A stretch of 64,000 nt of DNA from Sepiola atlantica (Eukaryota; Mollusca; Cephalopoda; Sepiida; Sepiolidae): the NCBI GenBank assembly GCA_963556195.1, contig CAUVYP010000587.1, forward strand, positions 186,001 to 250,000, in the 5' to 3' direction. The notes below the pieces were generated by a model. That model saw only the letters and a program-made list of their open reading frames with translations. It was not told the origin of the DNA and searched no databases. Numbering within the stretch: the stretch's first letter is position 1; every line of letters begins with the position of its first letter. This document shows positions 51,701-64,000 of the stretch, piece by piece. Made by a program: the position numbers and the translations under genes.

Positions 51701-54190
51701 TTTCAAAAGTGCAGCTCTTGTACTGCCGGAGATATGTCGATACAAACTGAATACGCAAACTATCAACAAAATTTAGTGCGATTTAAAGTTGATATCGCTT
51801 TTGTTTATAACTTCACCATTCTTTTGAATTGTGCAACGAAACTTTGCAGAGATAAGCGGAGTCACATGCTCTACCGAAGTACCAAGTTTCAGAAGTGCAG
51901 CTCTTTTACTGCCGGAGATATGTCGATACAAACTGAATACGCAAAACATCAACAAAATTTAACGCGTTTTAAAGTGGATATCGCTTTTGTTTATAACTTC
52001 CACATTTATTCGAATTGTGCAACGAAACTTTGCAGACCGTCGCGGAGACACACGTTCTACTGAAGTACCAAGTTTCAGAAGTGCAGCTCTTGTACTGCCG
52101 GAGATATGTCGATACAAACTGAATACGCAAAACATCAACAAAATTTAGCGCGTTTTAAAGTTGATATCGCTTTTGTTTATAACTTCCACATTTATTCGAA
52201 TTGTGCAACGAAACTTTGCACAGATTAGCGGAGTCACATTTTCTACTGAAGTACCAAGTTTCAGAAGTGCAGCTCTTGTACTGCCGGAGATATGTCGATA
52301 CAAACTGAATACGCAAACTATCAACAAAATTTAGTGCGATTTAAAGTTGATATCGCTTTTGTTTATAACTTCACCATTCTTTTGAATTGTGCAACGAAAC
52401 TTTGCAGAGATAAGCGGAGTCACATGCTCTACCGAAGTACCAAGTTTAAGAAGTGCAGCTCTTTTACTGCCGGAGATATGTCGATACAAACTGAATACGC
52501 AAAACATCAACAAAATTTAGCGCGTTTTAAAGTGGATATCGCTTTTGTTTATAACTTCCACATTTATTCGAATTGTGCAACGAAACTTTGCAGACCGTCG
52601 CGGAGACACACGTTCTACTGAAGTACCAAGTTTCAGAAGTGCAGCTCTTGTACTGCAGGAGATATGTCGATACAAACTGAATACGCAAAACATCAACTAA
52701 ATTTAGCGCGTTTTAAAGTTGATATCGCTTTTGTTTATAACTTCCACATTTATTCGAATTGTGCAACGAAACTTTGCACAGATTAGCGGAGTCACATTTT
52801 CTACTGAAGTACCAAGTTTCAGAAGTGCAGCTCTTGTACTGCCGGAGATATGTCGATACAAACTGAATACGCAAAACATCAACAAAATTTAGCGCGTTTT
52901 AAAGTTGATATCGCTTTTGTTTATAACTTCCACATTTATTCGAATTGTGCAACGAAACTTTGCACAGATTAGCGGAGTCACATTTTCTACTGAAGTACCA
53001 AGTTTCAAAAGTGCAGCTCTTGTACTGCCGGAGATATGTCGATACAAACTGAATACGCAAACTATAAACAAAATTTAGTGCGATTTAAAGTTGATATCGC
53101 TTTTGTTTATAACTTCACCATTCTTTTGAATTGTGCAACGAAACTTTGCAGAGATAAGCGGAGTCACATGCTCTACTGAAGTACCAAGTTTCAGAAGTGC
53201 AGCTCTTTTACTGCCGGAGATATGTCGATACAAACTGAATACGCAAAACATCAACAAAATTTAGCGCGTTTTAAAGTGGATATCGCTTTTGTTTATAACT
53301 TCCACATTTATTCGAATTGTGCAACGAAACTTGGCAGACCGTCGCGGAGACACACGTTCTACTGAAGTACCAAGTTTCAGAAGTGCAGCTCTTTTACTGC
53401 CGGAGATATGTCGATACAAACTGAATACGCAAAACATCAACAAAATTTAGCGCGTTTTAAAGTTGATATCGCTTTTGTTTATAACTTCCACATTTATTCG
53501 AATTGTGCAACGAAACTTTGCACAGATTAGCGGAGTCACATTTTCTACTGAAGTACCAAGTTTCAGAAGTGCAGCTCTTGTACTGCCGGAGATATGTCGA
53601 TACAAACTGAATACGCAAAACATCAACAAAATTTAGCGCGTTTTAAAGTTGATATCGCTTTTGTTTATAACTTCCACATTTATTCGAATTGTGCAACGAA
53701 ACTTTGCACAGATTAGCGGAGTCACATTTTCTACTGAAGTACCAAGTTTCAGAAGTGCAGCTCTTGTACTGCCGGAGATATGTCGATACAAACTGAATAC
53801 GCAAAACATCAACTAAATTTAGCGCGTTTTAAAGTTGATATCGCTTTTGTTTATAACTTCCACATTTATTCGAATTGTGCAACGAAACTTTGCACAGATT
53901 AGCGGAGTCACATTTTCTACTGAAGTACCAAGTTTCAGAAGTGCAGCTCTTTTACTGCCGGAGATATGTCGATACAAACTGAATACGCAAAACATCAACA
54001 AAATTTAGCGCGTTTTAAAGTTGATATCGCTTTTGTTTATAACTTCCACATTTATTCGAATTGTGCAACGAAACTTTGCACAGATTAGCGGAGTCACATT
54101 TTCTACTGAAGTACCAAGTTTCAGAAGTGCAGCTCTTGTACTGCCGGAGATATGTCGATACAAACTGAATACGCAAAACATCAACAAAAT
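48797..54190. repeat. Block H: 15-mer then 14-mer higher-order repeat
   Basis: A monomer with GCACTAATTAGC starts each copy at 48797 and 51587, and the following b and d carry CTACCGAAG and TTTAACGCG. Copy 1 is 15 monomers (2790 bp) and copy 2 is 14 (2604 bp). The difference is one b monomer, since copy 1 has the b-b pair at 49541-49909. Both copies contain the TTTAAGAAG variant (near 49842 and 52446) and CTGCAGGAG (near 50050 and 52655). Confidence 0.87.
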
Positions 54191-57100
54191 TTAGCGCGTT
54201 TTAAAGTTGATATCGCTTTTGTTTATAACTTCCACATTTATTCGAATTGTGCAACGAAACTTTGCACAGATTAGCGGAGTCACATTTTCTACTGAAGTAC
54301 CAAGTTTCAGAAGTGCAGCTCTTGTACTGCCGGAGATATGTCGATACAAACTGAATACGCAAACTATCAACAAAATTTAGTGCGATTTAAAGTTGATATC
54401 GCTTTTGTTTATAACTTCACCATTCTTTTGAATTGTGCAACGAAACTTTGCAGAGATAAGCGGAGTCACATGCTCTACCGAAGTACCAAGTTTCAGAAGT
54501 GCAGCTCTTTTACTGCCGGAGATATGTCGATACAAACTGAATACGCAAAACATCAACAAAATTTAGCGCGTTTTAAAGTGGATACTGCTTTTGTTTATAA
54601 CTTCCACATTTATTCGAATTGTGCAACGAAACTTTGCAGACCGTCGCGGAGACACATTTCCTACTGAAGTACCAAGTTTCAGAAGTGCAGCTCTTGTACT
54701 GCCGGAGATATGTCGATACAAACTGAATACGCAAAACATCAACAAAATTTAGCGCGTTTTAAAGTTGATATCGCTTTTGTTTATAACTTCCACATTTATT
54801 CGAATTGTGCAACGAAACTTTGCACAGATTAGCGGAGTCACATTTTCTACTGAAGTACCAAGTTTCAGAAGTGCAGCTCTTGTACTGCCGGAGATATGTC
54901 GATACAAACTGAATACGCAAACTATAAACAAAATTTAGTGCGATTTAAAGTTGATATCGCTTTTGTTTATAACTTCACCATTCTTTTGAATTGTGCAACG
55001 AAACTTTGCAGAGATAAGCGGAGTCACATGCTCTACTGAAGTACCAAGTTTCAGAAGTGCAGCTCTTTTACTGCCGGAGATATGTCGATACAAACTGAAT
55101 ACGCAAAACATCAACAAAATTTAGCGCGTTTTAAAGTGGATATCGCTTTTGTTTATAACTTCCACATTTATTCGAATTGTGCAACGAAACTTGGCAGACC
55201 GTCGCGGAGACACACGTTCTACTGAAGTACCAAGTTTCAGAAGTGCAGCTCTTGTACTGCCGGAGATATGTCGATACAAACTGAATACGCAAAACATCAA
55301 CTAAATTTAGCGCGTTTTAAAGTTGATATCGCTTTTGTTTATAACTTCCACATTTATTCGAATTGTGCAACGAAACTTTGCACAGATTAGCGGAGTCACT
55401 TTCTCTACTGAAGTACCAAGTTTCAGAAGTGCAGCTCTTTTACTGCCGGAGATATGTCGATACAAACTGAATACGCAAAACATCAACAAAATTAAGCGCG
55501 TTTTAAAGTTGATATCGCTTTTGTTTATAACTTCCACATTTATTCGAATTGTGCAACGAAACTTTGCACAGATTAGCGGAGTCACATGTTCTACTGAAGT
55601 ACCAAGTTTCAGAAGTGCAGCTCTTGTACTGCCGGAGATATGTCGATACAAACTGAATACGCAAAACATCAACAAAATTTAGCGCGTTTTAAAGTTGATA
55701 TCGCTTTTGTTTATAACTTCCACATTTATTCGAATTGTGCAACGAAACTTTGCAGACAGTCGCGGATAGGCCTTTTCTACTGAAGTACCAAGTTTCAGAA
55801 GTGCAGCTCTTTTACTGCCGGAGATATGTCGATACAAACTGAATACGCAAAACATCAACAAAATTTAGCGCGTTTTAAAGTTGATATCGCTTTTGTTTAT
55901 AACTTCCACATTTATTCGAATTGTGCAACGAAACATTGCACAGATTAGCGGAGTCACATTTTCTACTGAAGTACCAAGTTTCAGAAGTGCAGCTCTTGTA
56001 CTGCCGGAGATATGTCGATACAAACTGAATACGCAAAACATCAACAAAATTTAGCGCGTTTTAAAGTTGATATCGCTTTTGTTTATAACTTCCACATTTA
56101 TTCGAATTGTGCAACGAAACTTTGCACAGATTAGCGGAGTCACATTTTCTACTGAAGTACCAAGTTTCAGAAGTGCAGCTCTTGTACTGCCGGAGATATG
56201 TCGATACAAACTGAATACGCAAACTATCAACAAAATTTAGTGCGATTTAAAGTTGATATCGCTTTTGTTTATAACTTCACCATTCTTTTGAATTGTGCAA
56301 CGAAACTTTGCAGAGATAAGCGGAGTCACATGCTCTACCGAAGTACCAAGTTTCAGAAGTGCAGCTCTTTTACTGCCGGAGATATGTCGATACAAACTGA
56401 ATACGCAAAACATCAACAAAATTTAGCGCGTTTTAAAGTGGATATCGCTTTTGTTTATAACTTCCACATTTATTCGAATTGTGCAACGAAACTTTGCAGA
56501 CCGTCGCGGAGACACACGTTCTACTGAAGTACCAAGTTTCAGAAGTGCAGCTCTTGTACTGCCGGAGATATGTCGATATAAACTGAATACGCAAAACATC
56601 AACTAAATTTAGCGCGTTTTAAAGTTGATATCGCTTTTGTTTATAACTTCCACATTTATTCGAATTGTGCAACGAAACTTTGCACAGATTAGCGGAGTCA
56701 CATTTTCTACTGAAGTACCAAGTTTCAGAAGTGCAGCTCTTGTACTGCCGGAGATATGTCGATACAAACTGAATACGCAAAACATCAACAAAATTTAGCG
56801 CGTTTTAAAGTTGATATCGCTTTTGTTTATAACTTCCACATTTATTCGAATTGTGCAACGAAACTTTGCACAGATAAGCGGAGTCACATTTTCTACTGAA
56901 GTACCAAGTTTCAGAAGTGCAGCTCTTGTACTGCCGGAGATATGTCGATACAAACTGAATACGCAAACTATAAACAAAATTTAGTGCGATTTAAAGTTGA
57001 TATCGCTTTTGTTTATAACTTCACCATTCTTTTGAATTGTGCAACGAAACTTTGCAGAGATAAGCGGAATCACATGCTCTACTGAAGTACCAAGTTTCAG

Positions 57101-60100
57101 AAGTGCAGCTCGTGTACTGCCGGAGATATGTCGATACAAACTGAATACGCAAAACATCAACAAAATTTAGCGCGTTTTAAAGTGGATATCGCTTTTGTTT
57201 ATAACTTCCACATTTATTCGAATTGTGCAACGAAACTTTGCAGACCGTCGCGGAGACACACGTTCTACTGAAGTACCAAGTTTCAGAAGTGCAGCTCTTG
57301 TACTGCCGGAGATATGTCGATACAAACTGAATACGCAAAACATCAACTAAATTTAGCGCGTTTTAAAGTTGATATCGCTTTTGTTTATAACTTCCACATT
57401 TATTCGAATTGTGCAACGAAACTTTGCACAGATTAGCGGAGTCACTTTTTCTACTGAAGTACCAAGTTTCAGAAGTGCAGCTCTTGTACTGCCGGAGATA
57501 TGTCGATACAAACTGAATACGCAAAACATCAACAAAATTAAGCGCGTTTTAAAGTTGATATCGCTTTTGTTTATAACTTCCACATTTATTCGAATTGTGC
57601 AATGAAACTTTGCAGACAGTCGCGGATAGGCCTTTTCTACTGAAGTACCAAGTTTCAGAAGTGCAGCTCTTTTACTGCCGGAGATATGTCGATACAAACT
57701 GAATACGCAAAACATCAACAAAATTTAGCGCGTTTTAAAGTTGATATCGCTTTTGTTTATAACTTCCACATTTATTCGAATTGTGCAACGAAACATTGCA
57801 CAGATTAGCGGAGTCACATTTTCTACTGAAGTACCAAGTTTCAGAAGTGCAGCTCTTGTACTGCCGGAGATATGTCGATACAAACTGAATACGCAAAACA
57901 TCAACAAAATTTAGCGCGTTTTAAAGTTGATATCGCTTTTGTTTATAACTTCCACATTTATTCGAATTGTGCAACGAAACATTGCACAGATTAGCGGAGT
58001 CACATTTTCTACTGAAGTACCAAGTTTCAGAAGTGCAGCTCTTGTACTGCCGGAGATATGTCGATACAAACTGAATACGCAAAACATCAACAAAATTTAG
58101 CGCGTTTTAAAGTTGATATCGCTTTTGTTTATAACTTCCACATTTATTCGAATTGTGCAACGAAACTTTGCACAGATTAGCGGAGTCACATTTTCTACTG
58201 AAGTACCAAGTTTCAGAAGTGCAGCTCTTGTACTGCCGGAGATATGTCGATACAAACTGAATACGCAAACTATCAACAAAATTTAGTGCGATTTAAAGTT
58301 GATATCGCTTTTGTTTATAACTTCACCATTCTTTTGAATTGTGCAACGAAACTTTGCAGAGATAAGCGGAGTCACATGCTCTACCGAAGTACCAAGTTTC
58401 AGAAGTGCAGCTCTTTTACTGCCGGAGATATGTCGATACAAACTGAATACGCAAAACATCAACAAAATTTAGCGCGTTTTAAAGTGGATATCGCTTTTGT
58501 TTATAACTTCCACATTTATTCGAATTGTGCAACGAAACTTTGCAGACCGTCGCGGAGACACACGTTCTACTGAAGTACCAAGTTTCAGAAGTGCAGCTCT
58601 TGTACTGCCGGAGATATGTCGATACAAACTGAATACGCAAAACATCAACTAAATTTAGCGCGTTTTAAAGTTGATATCGCTTTTGTTTATAACTTCCACA
58701 TTTATTCGAATTGTGCAACGAAACTTTGCACAGATTAGCGGAGTCACATTTTCTACTGAAGTACCAAGTTTCAGAAGTGCAGCTCTTGTACTGCCGGAGA
58801 TATGTCGATACAAACTGAATACGCAAAACATCAACAAAATTTAGCGCGTTTTAAAGTTGATATCGCTTTTGTTTATAACTTCCACATTTATTCGAATTGT
58901 GCAACGAAACTTTGCACAGATAAGCGGAGTCACATTTTCTACTGAAGTACCAAGTTTCAGAAGTGCAGCTCTTGTACTGCCGGAGATATGTCGATACAAA
59001 CTGAATACGCAAACTATAAACAAAATTTAGTGCGATTTAAAGTTGATATCGCTTTTGTTTATAACTTCACCATTCTTTTGAATTGTGCAACGAAACTTTG
59101 CAGAGATAAGCGGAGTCACATGCTCTACTGAAGTACCAAGTTTCAGAAGTGCAGCTCTTTTACTGCCGGAGATATGTCGATACAAACTGAATACGCAAAA
59201 CATCAACAAAATTTAGCGCGTTTTAAAGTGGATATCGCTTTTGTTTATAACTTCCACATTTATTCGAATTGTGCAACGAAACTTTGCAGACCGTCGCGGA
59301 GACACACGTTCTACTGAAGTACCAAGTTTCAGAAGTGCAGCTCTTGTACTGCCGGAGATATGTCGATACAAACTGAATACGCAAAACATCAACTAAATTT
59401 AGCGCGTTTTAAAGTTGATATCGCTTTTGTTTATAACTTCCACATTTATTCGAATTGTGCAACGAAACTTTGCACAGATTAGCGGAGTCACTTTTTCTAC
59501 TGAAGTACCAAGTTTCAGAAGTGCAGCTCTTGTACTGCCGGAGATATGTCGATACAAACTGAATACGCAAAACATCAACAAAATTAAGCGCGTTTTAAAG
59601 TTGATATCGCTTTTGTTTATAACTTCCACATTTATTCGAATTGTGCAATGAAACTTTGCAGACAGTCGCGGATAGGCCTTTTCTACTGAAGTACCAAGTT
59701 TCAGAAGTGCAGCTCTTTTACTGCCGGAGATATGTCGATACAAACTGAATACGCAAAACATCAACAAAATTTAGCGCGTTTTAAAGTTGATATCGCTTTT
59801 GTTTATAACTTCCACATTTATTCGAATTGTGCAACGAAACATTGCACAGATTAGCGGAGTCACATTTTCTACTGAAGTACCAAGTTTCAGAAGTGCAGCT
59901 CTTGTACTGCCGGAGATATGTCGATACAAACTGAATACGCAAAACATCAACAAAATTTAGCGCGTTTTAAAGTTGATATCGCTTTTGTTTATAACTTCCA
60001 CATTTATTCGAATTGTGCAACGAAACATTGCACAGATTAGCGGAGTCACATTTTCTACTGAAGTACCAAGTTTCAGAAGTGCAGCTCTTGTACTGCCGGA

Positions 60101-63100
60101 GATATGTCGATACAAACTGAATACGCAAAACATCAACAAAATTTAGCGCGTTTTAAAGTTGATATCGCTTTTGTTTATAACTTCCACATTTATTCGAATT
60201 GTGCAACGAAACTTTGCACAGATTAGCGGAGTCACATTTTCTACTGAAGTACCAAGTTTCAGAAGTGCAGCTCTTGTACTGCCGGAGATATGTCGATACA
60301 AACTGAATACGCAAACTATCAACAAAATTTAGTGCGATTTAAAGTTGATATCGCTTTTGTTTATAACTTCACCATTCTTTTGAATTGTGCAACGAAACTT
60401 TGCAGAGATAAGCGGAGTCACATGCTCTACCGAAGTACCAAGTTTCAGAAGTGCAGCTCTTTTACTGCCGGAGATATGTCGATACAAACTGAATACGCAA
60501 AACATCAACAAAATTTAGCGCGTTTTAAAGTGGATATCGCTTTTGTTTATAACTTCCACATTTATTCGAATTGTGCAACGAAACTTTGCAGACCGTCGCG
60601 GAGACACACGTTCTACTGAAGTACCAAGTTTCAGAAGTGCAGCTCTTGTACTGCCGGAGATATGTCGATACAAACTGAATACGCAAAACATCAACTAAAT
60701 TTAGCGCGTTTTAAAGTTGATATCGCTTTTGTTTATAACTTCCACATTTATTCGAATTGTGCAACGAAACTTTGCACAGATTAGCGGAGTCACATTTTCT
60801 ACTGAAGTACCAAGTTTCAGAAGTGCAGCTCTTGTACTGCCGGAGATATGTCGATACAAACTGAATACGCAAAACATCAACAAAATTTAGCGCGTTTTAA
60901 AGTTGATATCGCTTTTGTTTATAACTTCCACATTTATTCGAATTGTGCAACGAAACTTTGCACAGATAAGCGGAGTCACATTTTCTACTGAAGTACCAAG
61001 TTTCAGAAGTGCAGCTCTTGTACTGCCGGAGATATGTCGATACAAACTGAATACGCAAACTATAAACAAAATTTAGTGCGATTTAAAGTTGATATCGCTT
61101 TTGTTTATAACTTCACCATTCTTTTGAATTGTGCAACGAAACTTTGCAGAGATAAGCGGAGTCACATGCTCTACTGAAGTACCAAGTTTCAGAAGTGCAG
61201 CTCTTTTACTGCCGGAGATATGTCGATACAAACTGAATACGCAAAACATCAACAAAATTTAGCGCGTTTTAAAGTGGATATCGCTTTTGTTTATAACTTC
61301 CACATTTATTCGAATTGTGCAACGAAACTTTGCAGACCGTCGCGGAGACACACGTTCTACTGAAGTACCAAGTTTCAGAAGTGCAGCTCTTGTACTGCCG
61401 GAGATATGTCGATACAAACTGAATACGCAAAACATCAACTAAATTTAGCGCGTTTTAAAGTTGATATCGCTTTTGTTTATAACTTCCACATTTATTCGAA
61501 TTGTGCAACGAAACTTTGCACAGATTAGCGGAGTCACTTTTTCTACTGAAGTACCAAGTTTCAGAAGTGCAGCTCTTGTACTGCCGGAGATATGTCGATA
61601 CAAACTGAATACGCAAAACATCAACAAAATTAAGCGCGTTTTAAAGTTGATATCGCTTTTGTTTATAACTTCCACATTTATTCGAATTGTGCAACGAAAC
61701 TTTGCAGACAGTCGCGGATAGGCCTTTTCTACTGAAGTACCAAGTTTCAGAAGTGCAGCTCTTTTACTGCCGGAGATATGTCGATACAAACTGAATACGC
61801 AAAACATCAACAAAATTTAGCGCGTTTTAAAGTTGATATCGCTTTTGTTTATAACTTCCACATTTATTCGAATTGTGCAACGAAACATTGCACAGATTAG
61901 CGGAGTCACATTTTCTACTGAAGTACCAAGTATCAGAAGTGCAGCTCTTGTACTGCCGGAGATATGTCGATACAAACTGAATACGCAAAACATCAACAAA
62001 ATTTAGCGCGTTTTAAAGTTGATATCGCTTTTGTTTATAACTTCCACATTTATTCGAATTGTGCAACGAAACTTTGCACAGATTAGCGGAGTCACATTTT
62101 CTACTGAAGTACCAAGTTTCAGAAGTGCAGCTCTTGTACTGCCGGAGATATGTCGATACAAACTGAATACGCAAACTATCAACAAAATTTAGTGCGATTT
62201 AAAGTTGATATCGCTTTTGTTTATAACTTCACCATTCTTTTGAATTGTGCAACGAAACTTTGCAGAGATAAGCGGAGTCACATGCTCTACCGAAGTACCA
62301 AGTTTCAGAAGTGCAGCTCTTTTACTGCCGGAGATATGTCGATACAAACTGAATACGCAAAACATCAACAAAATTTAGCGCGTTTTAAAGTGGATATCGC
62401 TTTTGTTTATAACTTCCACATTTATTCGAATTGTGCAACGAAACTTTGCAGACCGTCGCGGAGACACACGTTCTACTGAAGTACCAAGTTTCAGAAGTGC
62501 AGCTCTTGTACTGCCGGAGATATGTCGATACAAACTGAATACGCAAAACATCAACTAAATTTAGCGCGTTTTAAAGTTGATATCGCTTTTGTTTATAACT
62601 TCCACATTTATTCGAATTGTGCAACGAAACTTTGCACAGATTAGCGGAGTCACATTTTCTACTGAAGTACCAAGTTTCAGAAGTGCAGCTCTTGTACTGC
62701 CGGAGATATGTCGATACAAACTGAATACGCAAAACATCAACAAAATTTAGCGCGTTTTAAAGTTGATATCGCTTTTGTTTATAACTTCCACATTTATTCG
62801 AATTGTGCAACGAAACTTTGCACAGATTAGCGGAGTCACATTTTCTACTGAAGTACCAAGTTTCAGAAGTGCAGCTCTTGTACTGCCGGAGATATGTCGA
62901 TACAAACTGAATACGCAAACTATAAACAAAATTTAGTGCGATTTAAAGTTGATATCGCTTTTGTTTATAACTTCACCATTCTTTTGAATTGTGCAACGAA
63001 ACTTTGCAGAGATAAGCGGAGTCACATGCTCTACTGAAGTACCAAGTTTCAGAAGTGCAGCTCTTTTACTGCCGGAGATATGTCGATACAAACTGAATAC

Positions 63101-64000
63101 GCAAAACATCAACAAAATTTAGCGCGTTTTAAAGTTGATATCGCTTTTGTTTATAACTTCCACATTTATTCGAATTGTGCAACGAAACATTGCACAGATT
63201 AGCGGAGTCACATTTTCTACTGAAGTACCAAGTTTCAGAAGTGCAGCTCTTGTACTGCCGGAGATATGTCGATACAAACTGAATACGCAAAACATCAACA
63301 AAATTTAGCGCGTTTTAAAGTTGATATCGCTTTTGTTTATAACTTCCACATTTATTCGAATTGTGCAACGAAACTTTGCACAGATTAGCGGAGTCACATT
63401 TTCTACTGAAGTACCAAGTTTCAGAAGTGCAGCTCTTGTACTGCCGGAGATATGTCGATACAAACTGAATACGCAAACTATCAACAAAATTTAGTGCGAT
63501 TTAAAGTTGATATCGCTTTTGTTTATAACTTCACCATTCTTTTGAATTGTGAAACGAAACTTTGCAGAGATAAGCGGAGTCACATGCTCTACCGAAGTAC
63601 CAAGTTTCAGAAGTGCAGCTCTTTTACTGCCGGAGATATGTCGATACAAACTGAATACGCAAAACATCAACAAAATTTAGCGCGTTTTAAAGTTGATATC
63701 GCTTTTGTTTATAACTTCCACATTTATTCGAATTGTGCAACGAAACTTTGCAGACCGTCGCGGAGACACACGTTCTACTGAAGTACCAAGTTTCAGAAGT
63801 GCAGCTCTTGTACTGCCGGAGATATGTCGATACAAACTGAATACGCAAAACATCAACTAAATTTAGCGCGTTTTAAAGTTGATATCGCTTTTGTTTATAA
63901 CTTCCACATTTATTCGAATTGTGCAACGAAACTTTGCACAGATTAGCGGAGTCACATTTTCTACTGAAGTACCAAGTTTAAGAAGTGCAGCTCTTGTACT
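54191..64000. repeat. Block I: regular 11-mer higher-order repeat region
   Basis: Copies begin with an a monomer at 54191, 56051, 58097, 60143, 62003 and 63305, so complete units are 10, 11, 11, 10 and 7 monomers (1860, 2046, 2046, 1860 and 1302 bp). The full unit is a, b (CTACCGAAG), d, a, a (ACTATAAAC), b, d, a (CACTTTTTC), c, then one or two a with CGAAACATTGC. Copies at 58097 and 60143 look nearly identical apart from one lost monomer and TGCAATGAAA near 59646. This is the most homogeneous part of the window. Confidence 0.9.
63863..64000. repeat. Partial satellite monomer at right edge
   Basis: This is the first 138 bp of a type-a monomer, cut by the window end. It follows a d monomer ending CATCAACTAAATTT, as expected for block I, and carries CAAGTTTAAGAAG, also seen near 49842 and 52446. 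The array clearly continues beyond the window. Confidence 0.95.

Larger units (their letters stand above)
1..64000. repeat. 186-bp tandem satellite array, whole window
   Basis: Every part of the window is a copy of one 186-bp unit in the same orientation. The recurring landmark AAAGTTGATATCGC lies at the same phase throughout, and phase is kept exactly from position 65 to 63863 (343 x 186 bp). Copies differ by substitutions only, many shared between copies, so the array evolves by homogenisation and block duplication. The length fits one nucleosome plus linker, as in many centromeric satellites. No unique DNA, transposon insertion or orientation switch was seen, and the array runs off both ends, so its full size is unknown. 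Centromeric or pericentromeric location is inferred from class resemblance only; the family itself is not one I recognise. Confidence 0.99.

Noticed and set aside
65..63862. Hundreds of 60- to 122-codon reading frames on both strands
   Set aside because: They recur every 186 bp with the satellite, mostly start at TTG, overlap on opposite strands, and end at the same stop in nearly every monomer. No protein family is recognisable and family-specific boxes alter the residues without constraint. They are by-products of the repeat.
1..64000. CRISPR array or prokaryotic iterons
   Set aside because: The whole 186-bp unit is conserved. There are no short repeats with unique spacers, no leader, no cas genes and no replication gene.
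65..64000. Gene for a long repeat protein
   Set aside because: No frame stays open for more than about two monomers on either strand, and stop-losing changes are confined to single junctions within HORs.
1..64000. Transposon or retroelement insertion, or inverted block
   Set aside because: The 186-bp register and orientation are kept through the entire window, and no segment departs from the monomer sequence.
1..64000. Ribosomal spacer repeat or tRNA/5S array
   Set aside because: No rRNA, tRNA or 5S sequence, and no internal A/B box pair of a Pol III gene, was recognised in the monomer.
1..64000. Assignment to a named satellite family or species
   Set aside because: The 186-bp length is shared by unrelated satellites in several phyla, and I could not match the sequence to a known family from memory. 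A database search would be decisive.

Overview
The whole 64 kb window is one uninterrupted satellite DNA array. A 186-bp monomer is repeated head to tail in a single orientation from the first base to the last. With the register set at position 65 there are 343 complete monomers, plus a 64-bp partial at the left edge and a 138-bp partial at the right edge (64 + 343 x 186 + 138 = 64000). The register never slips, so there is no net insertion or deletion in about 63.9 kb. I see no gene, RNA gene, transposon, CRISPR array, inverted block or unique flanking DNA. Short reading frames recur every 186 bp (mostly 60 codons, about 120 where a stop is mutated), but they are a by-product of the repeat and are not annotated as genes.

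The organism is almost certainly a eukaryote, because homogeneous nucleosome-sized satellites with higher-order structure are typical of centromeric or pericentromeric heterochromatin. I do not recognise the repeat and cannot name a species. A hand count of one monomer (65-250) gives about 37% G+C and 9 CpG against about 6.4 expected. CpG is therefore not depleted, which argues against a heavily CpG-methylated vertebrate or plant satellite and fits an invertebrate better (inference).

Monomers fall into a few discrete families. They are separated mainly by a 22-bp box at monomer positions 77-98 that surrounds an invariant GCGGA: a (about 198 copies including a sub-variant h), b (about 77), c (39) and d (30), all hand tallies. 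An underlying a-b-c or a-b-d trimer is visible and is elaborated into higher-order repeats (HORs). Layout: 65-7504 mixed, with 8-mer and diverged 24-mer repetition; 7505-16432 a near-identical tandem 24-mer (4464 bp) with nested 10-mers; 16433-20524 a 17-mer; 20525-33172 a 10- to 16-mer HOR; 33173-39868 a mosaic with one displaced copy of the 10-mer cassette; 39869-43216 a 10-mer; 43217-48796 a 9/12-mer where d largely replaces c; 48797-54190 a 15/14-mer; 54191-64000 the most regular HOR, of 10, 11, 11, 10 and 7 monomers.

The most interesting signals are the switchable 22-bp box (resembling in layout the A/B box of human alpha satellite), a dyad whose stem state follows the box type, a conserved half-match to the CENP-B box, and the layered HOR history.
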